A stretch of DNA of 64,000 nucleotides, taken from positions 99,330,826 to 99,394,825 of the forward strand of contig CM070546.1 of the NCBI GenBank assembly GCA_036346405.1. Direction: 5' to 3'. Numbering within the stretch: the stretch's first letter is position 1; the number at the start of each line of letters is the position of its first letter. The notes under the pieces are model-generated. The model had not been told where the DNA came from. It saw only the letters and a program-made list of their open reading frames with translations, and made no database searches. The stretch is from Phyllostachys edulis (taxonomy: Eukaryota > Streptophyta > Magnoliopsida > Poales > Poaceae). The translations under genes were made by a program, and so were the position numbers. Positions 12,250-22,900 of this stretch are shown here, piece by piece.

Positions 12250-12608
12250 TTTCGTACTCCTGGGAGTACATACTCTCACTTCGAATATATCACTTAAATG
12301 AATATATTATACTTCTTTATTATTTTCAGTATACTTAAATACCAATTATAAGATACTCCAATGCAACTTGATTGAAAATTTTTCATTAGAGCCCTTTATT
12401 TTTGCTATGTACCAATTTTCACATATAAAAGAAGTATATACACAAATTTTGCTATAAAAGGTGGACTTTGATTAATTTTTTCATGGAACTCACTTTGGGG
12501 TATCTTATAATAATTATTGGAGTATGCTCAAATTAATAAAAAGTATCATCGTATGATTTAAGTGGTATATGAGAGGTGGGAGTCACTCACTCGGGAGTAC
12601 CATACCAT
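12250..12608. mobile_element. MITE-like unit, copy 2
   Basis: Direct repeat of the preceding unit, roughly 95% alike by eye, with terminal words CTGGGAGTACATACTC (12260) and GTGGGAGT...CGGGAGTACC (near 12576-12602). It is followed after a few bases by another (TA)n tract at 12614-12648. Only about 20 bp separate the two units. Confidence 0.65.
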
Positions 12609-12611
12609 TTT

Positions 12612-12650
<39 letters not shown>

Positions 12651-12651
12651 T

Positions 12652-13214
12652 AGCCACTTTATATATATTATCACGTAGCATGAGAAGGATGAGGCAGTAG
12701 CCACGGGCAATCTCATTGAGCCCATGCGGGTTTAAGAAGTATGGATGCAAGGAGAGCATCAGGACATCCAATTACCTGGATGTTGTCGATAAGTAATTGG
12801 ACGTCACTATGTTCAGAAAGTGACGTGGATCTTGTGAGTACTAAAGTGGCATCATCTATCAGCAACTATCAATTCTTGAGCATGTAATTGTCTTTAAACC
12901 CAACAAGAAACCAAGCAACAAGTTGAGAATTCTTTTGAAATGTGAGAATGGTTGCTTGGTGTTCTTGTTGGGTTTAAAGATGATTACATGCTCAAGAATG
13001 GTTAGTTGTCGATACATGATGCCACTTCCCGCCGGAATACCCACGATCCACGCCACTTTCTCAATATAGCAACGCCCAATTACTCCATCGACAACATCCG
13101 TGGATGTCCCGACGATCTCCTTGCATCCATACTTTAAACTTGCAGGGCTCAATGAGGTTGCCCGTGACTATGCCTCATCCTTCTCATGTCATGTGGACGA
13201 TCCCCAAAGTGGCC
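12652..13214. repeat. long imperfect inverted repeat (hairpin), arms ~265 bp, loop ~30 bp
   Basis: Left arm 12652-12919 pairs with right arm 12951-13214. Matching words include AGCCACTTT/AAAGTGGCC at the ends, CCAAGCAAC/GTTGCTTGG at the loop, and GCATGTAAT/ATTACATGC, TGGATGTTGTCGAT and CTCCTTGCATCCATACTT between. Both sides are flanked by (TA)n (12614-12648 and 13222-13278). The 97-codon minus-strand ORF at 13152-12859 spans the right arm and loop and is not evidence of a gene. It is probably a foldback-type MITE in a TA microsatellite. A transcript would form long dsRNA. Confidence 0.8.
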
Positions 13215-13215
13215 G

Positions 13216-13221
<6 letters not shown>

Positions 13222-13278
<57 letters not shown>
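13222..13278. repeat. (TA)n microsatellite
   Basis: About 28 TA units flanking the right arm of the hairpin. The tract at 12614-12648 flanks the left arm. Together they suggest the hairpin sequence sits inside one former TA tract. Confidence 0.95.
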
Positions 13279-13281
<3 letters not shown>

Positions 13282-13820
13282 TTTTAATAGCACAAGCGAC
13301 CAACGCTTGGGGCTTTATAGAGAAAAGTCATCACAGATGGTTATGACCATAAACCGTGCTGTGATATATACTATCACAGAGCGGTTTGATTATTAAACCA
13401 TCTCGTGATAGGTTCCTATCACGCATTTGTTTCATCTAGAAATTACTTTATAGGAGATAATTTTGTCTTATACAACAACCAAATATCTTTCTTTGAAGTA
13501 GTCTATATTTTTGCTATTTATGTGGAATTTACTATGAGAAGTCATGAGAGGAGAAAAATACAATTTTTATATTTTATATTTTTTTAGTTCATCCATTTCC
13601 TCATCTGATCTTAAGGTCAGTTCTCGCCGGTTATTGTCGTGCCATCCTCTTCGTACTGAACCTATACCTTTTTTTGTGTGTCAAACATTAGTGAATTTCT
13701 CAAGAAATGCTGTAAATTTTGCTTTGTATGGAATTTTATTGTCCACCAAATCAGTTGCATCTTTGGATTGAGTTTTCCTATTTTAATTAGACCAAAACAT
13801 AGATTGAACTAATTTGATTA
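13279..13820. other. transposon-like non-coding DNA
   Basis: Positions 13335-13425 contain repeated words such as ATCACAGA.CGGTTT and their inverses. These are the same style as the subterminal repeats of the CACTA fragment at 48826-49680. No CACTA terminus is visible. The remainder up to the solo LTR has only short ORFs and no recognised gene. Confidence 0.35.
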
Positions 13821-13825
13821 AAACT

Positions 13826-15979
13826 TGTAGGACCGGAAAGGCGACTAGAGGGGGTGAATAGGAGCACGAACACTTTTTCACCTTAATTGAATTCAATACT
13901 AATTTCACTCCAATAGCTATAAAAGCTATGAAGATCAATATACAAGTACAGTGGAAGACTTGTATTGAATCCTATCAAAACCCCGAAGCAAAACAACCAA
14001 AATTATCAAAAACTCAATTCACAATGAGTTGGGCGGTCAGACCTCTCAGAACGGCGGTCTGACCTCTCCATGGGGTGGTCGACCTCACAGAGCATGGTCG
14101 ACCTCCAAATTAAAGAACAGTGAAATCAGCCCGAACTTCCAAAACACAAAAAGGTATAACTTTTGATTCGTGACTCCAAACTTCACGAAACTTGAAACAT
14201 ACCTTGTTTAGGATGTCAGAAACCTATTCCAATCAATGATTGTGAAGATCGTTGCCAAAGTTCTGATCTTTATCCGTTTTAGTGAAGGTTGCTTCAAAAC
14301 CGAGCCAAATACGAAAATGGTGATTTGGAGGATTTCGTGGGAGGAATCATTCCAAGATGGCTAAGGATGGTCTCCCATACATCTTAGCACTCTCAATCAC
14401 AGGAAGAATCAAGCCAAAAACTCTCAAGAGAAAAACCCCCGAAAATCACCATTTCTTCACCAAAACCGGGCAAAACCAAAACTTAGATCCAAAAGCTTAC
14501 TCGTGGGTGGATGATTATCAAGATAGCCTTAGATCATACCCCACACATCCCAGCAAGCAAGATCAAGAGGAAAAACCAAGTAAAAACTCCCGGATCAAGA
14601 AAAGCCCCAAAAACATCAAATAGAGAGGATGAACACAAGAACGAAATAGGGACTCATCTTGTGAAATCTGGTTGGATTGATTTGGATGATGGATAATTGT
14701 TGTTTACAGCCACTCATACAAGGAGGACAAAGCTCTCTTCAAGAGCACTCACTCTCAATCCCTCTCTAGAACCCTAGCTCTCCTCCTTTCAGCCCAAACC
14801 CTAAAACACAAAATAGGGTTATCTAAATGGCCAAGGATCTAAATGCAACCAGCACTTAGCCCTTATATAGTGAAAGCTATATCCTAGAGAATATTCCATT
14901 AGGGCACCCATTAGACCCCACACACAAATGGGTTAACACACGCACGCATCTCAAAGCGTCGTCTTCATCATCGATTGACCTAAACCGCTTCACCGTGCAC
15001 TGACCCGCGCCGTGGTTTAGCCAAAAGGTCACCAAGGCGGTATTTGGTGAAATTACCAAAATACCCCTTCTCGATCCTTCTCCAAAAGACCGAGTCCACA
15101 GATCGTGAAGCAATCCCATACTTCGCCACGTGTAGGTTGATCAACAGCTCTATGTCGGCAAGTCTCTCCTGTCCGGATCCCACCGGCACCATAGCACTTG
15201 CACCGACTCTCGCGCCACTTGATCCAACCAGTCGCACCGAGCCGCCTGTTCGGTCATCCATGTCCATTCTGCACCCCGCTTGAGTCCTCTGACCTCACCC
15301 GGCATCCTTGATCGTTCTGAACCTCAGCTCTCCAAGCTTAGTTCCGATCCTCCTCGCCGTTGACCGTCATTGACCTGCAAGCCACCTACACAGCAATAGA
15401 CCAAGAAACCATTTCTGGGAACAAGTTCTTCACAACTTGACCCACGTTAGTCAAAACATGCATCATGTAACACATATGCAATGATAACCCTGAACTTGAC
15501 CTAACAAGAACACGTTGTCTCCACGCAGGCCGACGAACAAGCCAAAACCGGTCAGACCGCCACCCTTGGCGGTCGACCATGAAGACAAGGTCGGCCCGAC
15601 CGCCTCGGACTTAGCCAAAATTCCTCGCAAGGAAATCCGAAACTCTCTGGAAATTTCAAAAGAATAGAACTTTTGTCTGGAGGCTCCAAAAATTATGGGA
15701 CCAAGTGCAGAAGAACCCTCTCACTTGCCTACACCCTCTATTTTTGGCCCAGCTCCAAAATCCAAAGTCATTAAAGTGGCGGTCGACCGCCACCTGCCGG
15801 CCGTCGACCGCCAAAGAACCAAACCAAATTTCACAAGTCCAAGGCATGGCCGGTCTGATCGCCAGAGGCCTGACAGAACCTGAAACTACGCCGAAAACGC
15901 GTGTTTCTGCAAACCCTCAACGCCATTGCCAATTGTCTCATCATCCTAAGATCGTGAGCATATCCTCATGATATCCACA
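13826..15979 (-). mobile_element. solo LTR, Sirevirus-like (2154 bp)
   Basis: Starts TGTAGGACC and ends ATCCACA (TG...CA), flanked by perfect 5 bp direct repeats AAACT at 13821-13825 and 15980-15984. No PBS or coding sequence lies inside or adjoining, so this is a solo LTR from recombination between two LTRs. Its start resembles the LTR at 6043 (TGTAGGA, then AGAGGGGGTGAATAGG). It also shares GGTCTGACC-type words (14030-14100, 15545-15600, 15780-15850). A minus-strand TATA box (CTATATAAGG) near 14867 indicates minus orientation. Confidence 0.85.
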
Positions 15980-15984
15980 AAACT

Positions 15985-17177
15985 CTCTTTGGAAAAAAAA
16001 AACTTCCCCTTTCATAAACAGCAAAGTGATGCATCACATGTAGATTAGTTTCTGCGTATTCTGTTTCTAATCTTTTTAATCTGCCAGTGTTTTCAGCCTT
16101 AGGGTCATACAGATGGTCATATGGAGATTCTCCATGTTAATACTACTGCACTAATTGTCGGAGAGCATTGTGTAGGGTAAATATTCTTCAGCATATTAAT
16201 GCCTGACCAACACCTTTTTTGACATTGGGAAGTGCTGTAATTTTGCAGAGTGATATGCCTGGTTTAGTTTTACTTTCTGTATTTGGATATTAAAGCACCA
16301 AAATTCTCACCTTTAGGATGCAGACCTTGTTGTGTTCTTGATTTAGTTTTCTGAACTAGATCAAAGACATGGTCCAAAGGGACAATTTATTTTGAAAAAA
16401 AAAAGTTGACAAATTTGCAGTTGTCTTCCTACTAAATTTGTTATAAAATGGTACCATTCAACTTTAATATACTATGTTTTCTAAAAAAACTTTTTATACA
16501 GTATGTGTCTGTAGTTGGCTTCTTAAAAGAAGTATGTACATGCAGTTGGTTACTTAAAAGATTTTTTTTACCATTTTCACGCAAGGCAGTGCAATGTTGG
16601 ACAATAGAGTCAGTGGCAACATGAAGGTAATCGTATTTTTGTTTGCTTGTTTGTAAGGTCGTTGTAGTAATGTGTTACAAGAATATTTTACTTCGATTCC
16701 ATTGTTTACCTTTTTGTTTGCATTTTCCTCTTTTGTTCTCTGTATAAGTCAGAGTGGCATTGGAATAAGTCTGATATGAAATATGTAGGACTACTTACAA
16801 ACTACATACAAATTCATGGAGATGTCATCGCATGTGCTAATTCCAGTGCATGGAAGAATCAACCTATGGCCCAAGCATATGCTTTGTGGATACATAAGGT
16901 ATGAAACTAATCACTTCTGCAAACTTTATCTAAACATTACAAATTCTATGGTTGAAAATGTTTATTCTTGGCAAGTGGACTTTGTACTTTGGGATTTGTT
17001 TAATCAATTGCAGTTGGTTACATAAAAGATTTTTTGTACCGTTTTCACGCAATGCAGTGCAACGTTGGACAATAAAGTCAGTGGCAACATGAAGGTTATG
17101 GTATTTTTGTTTGCTTGTTTGTAAGGTCATTGTAGTAATGTGTTACAAGAATCTTTAACTTCGATTCGATTGTTTAC
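15985..17177. other. unrecognised DNA with a duplicated ~165 bp segment
   Basis: A segment beginning GTTGGTTACTTAAAAG at 16547 recurs at 17013, about 90% alike over roughly 165 bp. The direct repeats lie 466 bp apart. Between them is an exon-like open stretch at 16750-16898, ending in AAG|GTATGA, that could encode about 49 residues. I do not recognise it. It may be a fragment of a host gene carried here, or an unknown low-copy sequence. Confidence 0.4.
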
Positions 17178-17517
17178 TGTCGTAGCAGGGCACCAAGGGG
17201 TGCCCCGCACCCTAGGGTCGTCAGGATACCGGTGTGCCATCGGGGATACTGTATATATGTAGACCTAGTCTGTATAGCATATTTAGGCAAATATACCTAA
17301 ATACCCTCTCTCTCTCTCAACATTGTGAGGGCAAGAAGGTAAATGTCCCATCTTGCCCTTCTATAAATAAAGCCCCAAGGGCATGTACAAAGGGGCTTTT
17401 TCTCATTCACACTCAATACAACACATGCATACATTTGTGTCTTTGGCTCCTCCCTTCGGTCCTCCACAAGACAAAGGGTACTTCGTACCTACTGTCTAGC
17501 CTTTTCTTGCTACGACA
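17178..17517 (+). mobile_element. LTR (340 bp) of a gypsy-like or non-autonomous element
   Basis: The ends are long inverted repeats: TGTCGTAGC at 17178 and GCTACGACA at 17517. A plus-strand TATA box (CTATAAATA) near 17360 is followed by a GCCCC...GGGGC hairpin, giving plus orientation. No usual PBS follows; the tandem arrays begin directly. It may be the 5' LTR of a deleted or non-autonomous element, because no second LTR is found before the truncation at 19931. Confidence 0.65.
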
Positions 17518-17519
17518 GT

Positions 17520-18625
17520 CTCTCGCGCAAAGCCCTAGTCGTTCTAACAACCCCGCATCGACGACTAGGGAGTCTCCCGCCTCGAGTGCCTTGCCTTGGT
17601 GGAGAGACCTCGCATATCTCGCTCTCGCGCAAAGCCCTAGTCGTTCCGATGGCCCTGCCTCAGTGACTAGGGAGTCTCCCGCCTCGAGTGCCATGCCTCA
17701 ACGGAGAGACCTCGCATATCGCACTCTCGCACAAAGCCCTAGTCGTTCCGAGTCTCCCGCCTCGAGTGCCTTTCCTCGGCGGAGAGACCTCGCATATCGC
17801 GCTCTCGCACAAAGCCCTAGTTGTTTCGACGGCCACGCCTCGGCGACTAGGGAGTCTCCCGCCTCGAGTACCTTGCCTCGGCGGAGAGACCTCGCATATC
17901 GCACTCTCATGCAAAGCCCTAGTTGTTCCGACTGCCTCGCCTCGGCGACTAGGGAGTCTCCCGCCTCGAGTGCCTTGCCTCGGCGAAGAGACCTCGCATA
18001 TCGCGCTCTCAAGCAAAGCCCTAGTCGTTCTGACGGCCACGCCTCAGCGACTAGAGAGTCTCCCGCCTCGAGTGCCTTGCCTCGGCGGAGAGACCTCGCA
18101 TATCGCGCTCTCGCGCAAAGCCCTAATCGTTCCGACGGCCTCGCCTCGGTGACTAGGGAGTCTCCCGCCTCGAGTGCCTTGCCTCGGTGGAGAGACTTCG
18201 CATATCGTTCTCTCGCGCAAAGCTCTAGTCGTTCCGACGGCCCCGCCTCGGTGACTAGGGAGTCTCTCGTCTCGAGTGCCTTGCCTCAGCAGAGAGACCT
18301 CGCATATCACACTCTCGCACAAAGCCCTAGTCGTTCCGATGGCCCCGTCTCAACAACTAGGGAGTCTCCCGCCTCGAGTGCCTTGCTTCGGCGGAGAGAC
18401 CTCGCATATCGTGCTCTCGCGCAAAGCCCTAGTCATTCTGATAGCCCCGCCTTGGCGACTAGGGAGTCTCCTACCTCGAGTGCCTTGCCTTAGCGGAGAG
18501 ACCTCGCATATCGCGCTCTCGCGCAAAGCCCTAGTTGTTCCGACGGCCCCGCTTCGGCGACTATGGAGTCTCCTACCTCGGCGGAGAGACCTCGCATATC
18601 GCGCTCTCACGCAAAGCCCTAGCCG
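17520..18625 (+). repeat. tandem array, ~102 bp unit, about 11 copies
   Basis: The unit runs from CTCTCGCGCAAAGCCCTAG through GGAGTCTCCCGCCTCGAG to GAGAGACCTCGCATATCG. One unit near 17745-17800 is shortened by about 27 bp. Because the period is a multiple of three, several frames stay open, which explains the long ORF at 17234-18493 and its antisense partners. I see no coding signal beyond this. Confidence 0.9.
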
Positions 18626-18632
18626 TTCTGGA

Positions 18633-19215
18633 GTTGGGGGACGGCGATTGGCTTCGCCTCCCCCCTCGCTCGCTTTGGGCTCTCAAACGAGCCCAATCAA
18701 AGAAAGTTGGGGGACGGCGATTGGCTTCGCCTCCTCCTCGCTAACTTTGGGCTCTCAAACGAGCCCAATCGAACAAAGTTGGGGGACGAAGATCGGCTTC
18801 GCCTCCCCCTCGCTAGCTTTGGGCTCTCAAACAAGCCCAATCAAACAAAGTTGCGGGACGACAATCGGCTTCGCCTCCACCTCGCTAGCTTGGGGCTCTC
18901 AAACGAGCCCAATCAAAGAAAGTTGGGGGACGGCGATTGGCTTCGCCTCCTCCTCAGTAGCTTGGGGCTCTCAAACGAGCCCAATCAAAGAAAGTTGGGG
19001 GACGATGATCGGCTTCGCCTCCCCCTTGCTAGCTTTAAGCACTCAAACAAGCCTAATCAAACAAACTTGGGGGACGGCGATCGGTGTCGCCTCCCCCTCG
19101 CTAGCTTTGGGCTCTCAAACGAGCCCAATCAAAGAAAGTTGGGGGACGACGATCAGCTTCGTCTCCCCCTCGCTACCTCTGGGCTCTCAAACGAGCCCAA
19201 TCAAACAAAGTTGGC
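18633..19215 (+). repeat. tandem array, ~72 bp unit, about 8 copies
   Basis: The unit contains GGGGGACGGCGATTGGC, CTTCGCCTCCCCCTCGC and GGGCTCTCAAACGAGCCC. Its layout matches the ~74 bp unit at the right edge of the window (63275-64000). The two arrays therefore probably derive from the same element family. Non-coding. Confidence 0.9.
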
Positions 19216-19359
19216 CCCTTCACATCACTCCAAGTCACGGGCACACTTGACCGAGAGCGGCCGAAGGGGAGGGAACGGTACCAAGCCCCCAGCAGGACCA
19301 TCGCAAACGGTCATACCGAAGAAGTAATCAAATACGAAGGAAGCGATGACTGCCATGAC

Positions 19360-19931
19360 ACATCGCCCGCCTCGAGGCCCATGCCTTGGCGTGGTGGCTC
19401 CACGTCTTCGCCCACACAAGCTCTACCGCTGCGCACAGCTCGCCTCAAGGCCCATGCCTTGACGTGGCGGCTCCGCGCCTCCGCTTGTCGGCTCGCCCAC
19501 TTCTCACCACCCGCCGAGGTCAGCCTCGGCGGGGTGGCCCTGACAGCACTACGACTCGAGGCCCATGCCTCGGCGTGGCGGCTCTGCGTCTTCGCCCATG
19601 CGGCTCTGCCGCCACCGCCCGCCTTGAGGTTGTAGCCTCGGCGGGGGTGGCCATCACACCCGCCCCGAGGCCCATGCCTCGGCGTGGTGGCTCACTGCCG
19701 CTCACCGCCCGCCTCGAGGTCAGAGCCTCGGCGGGCGACCTCGACGCCCGCCCACCTCGAGGCCCATGCCTCGGCATGGTGGCTCCACGTCTTCGCCTAC
19801 GCGGGCTCCGCCGCTACTCACCACCTGCCTCGAGGCTGTAGCCTTGGCGGGGCGGCCTCGACGCGCCGCCCGCCTCGAGGCCCATGCCTCGGCGTGGCGA
19901 CTCCGTTTCTTCGCCTACACAGGCTCTGCAA
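19360..19931 (+). repeat. heterogeneous tandem array built on GCCTCGAGGCCCATGCCTCG
   Basis: Six or more copies of GCCTCGAGGCCCATGCCTCG followed by variable GC-rich spacers of roughly 70-110 bp. The array ends abruptly at about 19931, where copia RNase H coding sequence begins on the minus strand. That marks a deletion or insertion breakpoint. Confidence 0.8.
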
Positions 19932-22900
19932 AGAAGAACTTGGGGTTTATATGCTTTGTGAGAGGATTCTTCACATAACCCATCTGTACTTGTGCAACAC
20001 AAGCTGCATTATCTTCATGGATAACAAAGGGGTTTGCATGATATTCAATCCACATGACTGCTGGATGTGGTGAATCATCCGTCGAAGCCGAGCACATTCT
20101 CATGAGGCCTCGTACAGTGCTATTATTTCCGAGTGGTTCGTCGAAGTTGATACAAGACTCTGCTTAGACGATTTCTATGGAATTGCAGGTCCACCACATA
20201 GGAATACATAGCATGTTTGCGACTTGGCTGTATGCGGGTTCTACAGGTACCCGGCATCAGCATAGCTATTCATATTCAAGTCTTGGTTCTTTTTGTAGAA
20301 CATACCACTTTTCTTTGCTTCCTTGGAGGTATCGGAAGATATCCTTCATTCCTGCCAATGCTTTTGGTAGGTTCTGCACTATACCTTGCTAGTAAGTTAA
20401 CAGCAAATGCAATGGCCGATCTAGTACAGTTTGCTAAATACATGAGTGCTTCTATTACACTTAAGTATGGGAATTCTGGTCCCAGGACTTCCTCCCCTCT
20501 TCTCTAAGTTTGTACGGGTCTTTGTCTTGCTGTAAAGATCTTCCGACCATTGGCACTTTCGAAGGGTATGCTTTTCAAATCCAAACATTTCTAACACTTT
20601 CTGAGTGTAGGTTGACTGATGTACTAAAATCCCTTCAGGGGTATGCTCAAGCTGCAAGCCTAGGCAATATTTGGTTTTACCCAAATCTTTTTTATTTCGA
20701 ACTCCGACTCCAGGTAAGTGCTTACTTTCTTAATACCTTCCAGGGTTCCAATGATATTCAGATCATCTTCATACACCGAGATTATACAAAATCCATTCTG
20801 GGATTATCGTATAAATACACAAGGATAATTCTTATTGTTCGTGTAGCCTTTCTTGTATAGAAAGTCGCTTCAAGCGATTATACCACATCCTGCCTAATTG
20901 TTTAACTTCGTACAGTGACTTTCTAAGTTTTACACTGTACAGATTTCTATTTGCTCTGTCTTAGTTCGAGACAGGGATACATTCAGGTATCTTCATATAA
21001 ATGTCCGAATCCAATATTTCATAAAGGTATGCTGTTACCACATCCATCAATTTCACTTTTAACTTCAAGTTTACTGCCATTGAGATTAAATATCTAAAGG
21101 GTGGTTTCGCCCATGATCGGGGAATAGGTTTCTTCATAAACAACTCCTGGATATTGAGTGAAACCTTGTGCAACAAGCCTTGCTTTACTTCATTATTTTC
21201 ATTTCTCTTTCGAACAAATACCCACTTATGCCCTACGGGGTGCACATGGGGAGGCGAACGGCTTACATGCCCAAACTCTTTCTTTTATTCAGAGATAATA
21301 ATTCTACTTCTATTGCCTTCTTCCAATCTTCCCAATCCGATCCTTTCTTTCATTCAGCGAGTGATACAGCCTCTGGATCAAGATCGATGAGTGTGGCAAT
21401 TTTCTTTGCAAAATCAATGTCGACATTGGTTGTTGTCTTATTCATAGATTCTCCTATGGTCACAAAAGTTTATAGCTACTTCTTCAAGGGGAGATTCTTC
21501 TAATGCTTCTACTTGCTCACCGCTGCTTTCAATTACGGGGGCAAGTCCCTTTAGTTTTTCAACTCCGATGTGTGCGCACACATCCATGCTGATGTCTCCC
21601 TTCATGGAGATGTTCAATTCTAGTATGCCTTGTTCTGAAGGTTCCATACTGGTGCCAAGTCTCAACTGGATCCCCTTCTGGTTCTGGAGAACTTCGGTGA
21701 TCGGCTGTGTCAAGTCCTTCTTATCCTTTTTCACCAGGCGTCCCCGGTTACTTCAAATTCGAGGGGCCAGAGTTCTCGTCCTTTCAGAGGCCTAAGGACG
21801 GGATTAGGGATACCTTCATCAGTATTTCAACCCTCTCCGGTGCATTGCGTACAGACACATGCAACTTGGTCACGCTCTTCAAATCACTAAAGTGGTCAGG
21901 CAGTTGATTCGCTAATGCTTGCAAATCAATTATCTTCTAGACTTCAATTGTCTTCTAGACTTCAATTATCTTCTGGATTTCTCTATTTGCTTTACTAGTG
22001 CGCGGGTCATGTGCATGGATTTCAATTATCTTCTGGACTTCAATTATCTTCTGGACTTGAATTATCTTCTAGACTGTAATTATCTTCTAGCCTTCTCTAT
22101 TTCCCGATATTTTCATCAAGGGGTTGATTTCCTCCCCCTAATGACGGGAAACTAGCCTCATCTAATATATTATCAGCGAATCGGGCAGTATGCAAATCTC
22201 TCATCATAGGATCCAAATACCTGGTTATGGATGCTGTCTCATAATCAGCGTATATCCCAGACTTTCGGAGAAGGCCCATTGCAGTTCGCTGTGGTGGTGG
22301 AATATGTATATAAACCTTGCAACCAAATCTTCAAAGATGAGAAATTTTATGTGCTGACCCTTGCGCTAGTTGCATAGGTGAATGGATGTTAGATGCCAGT
22401 GGTCAAAAATTGATGAGAGTTGCTGCGAGTAGGACTGCGTGTCCCCAACATGCAGTTGGTAAATTACAATTCTTCAAAAGTGGCCAGGCAATAAATTTAA
22501 TCCTTATAATTAATACCTCTGCTAGTCCATTTTGGATGTGGACATGCGGTACAGAATGCTCAACTTTAATTCACATTGCCATACAATAATCATCAAATGC
22601 CTTTGAAGTAAATTCTCTAGCATTGTCCATTCTGGTGGACTTCACATGATGATCAGGGAAATTATTTCTAATTTTAATTATCTGCGAGATTTAGCTTTGC
22701 AAAAGCGTAGTTTCTAGTAGATAATAAACATACATGCGACCATTTCGAGGAAGCATCAATGAGCACCATAAAATACCTAAATGGCCCTTACAGGGGCTGT
22801 ATAGGACCGCAAATGTCTTTCGGATACAGTACAGGAATGTAGGGACTTCATTCTTCGCTTTTAGAGCAGAAGGTTTAGTAATTAAATTCTCGGTGGCACA

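Noticed and set aside
12859..13152. 97-codon ORF in the hairpin as a gene
   Set aside because: It crosses the right arm and loop of an inverted repeat and has no similarity I recognise.
12652..13214. MicroRNA precursor
   Set aside because: The arms are far longer than typical plant precursors, and flanking TA tracts favour a foldback element.
17234..18493. 419-codon plus-strand ORF
   Set aside because: It runs through the ~102 bp tandem array, whose period is a multiple of three. Antisense frames stay open too. No domain.
17520..18625. CRISPR array
   Set aside because: Repeats are contiguous ~102 bp tandem units without unique spacers, in a plant genome.
18276..19327. 324- and 206-codon ORFs
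   Set aside because: Open frames created by the 102 and 72 bp repeats; the peptides only repeat the unit.
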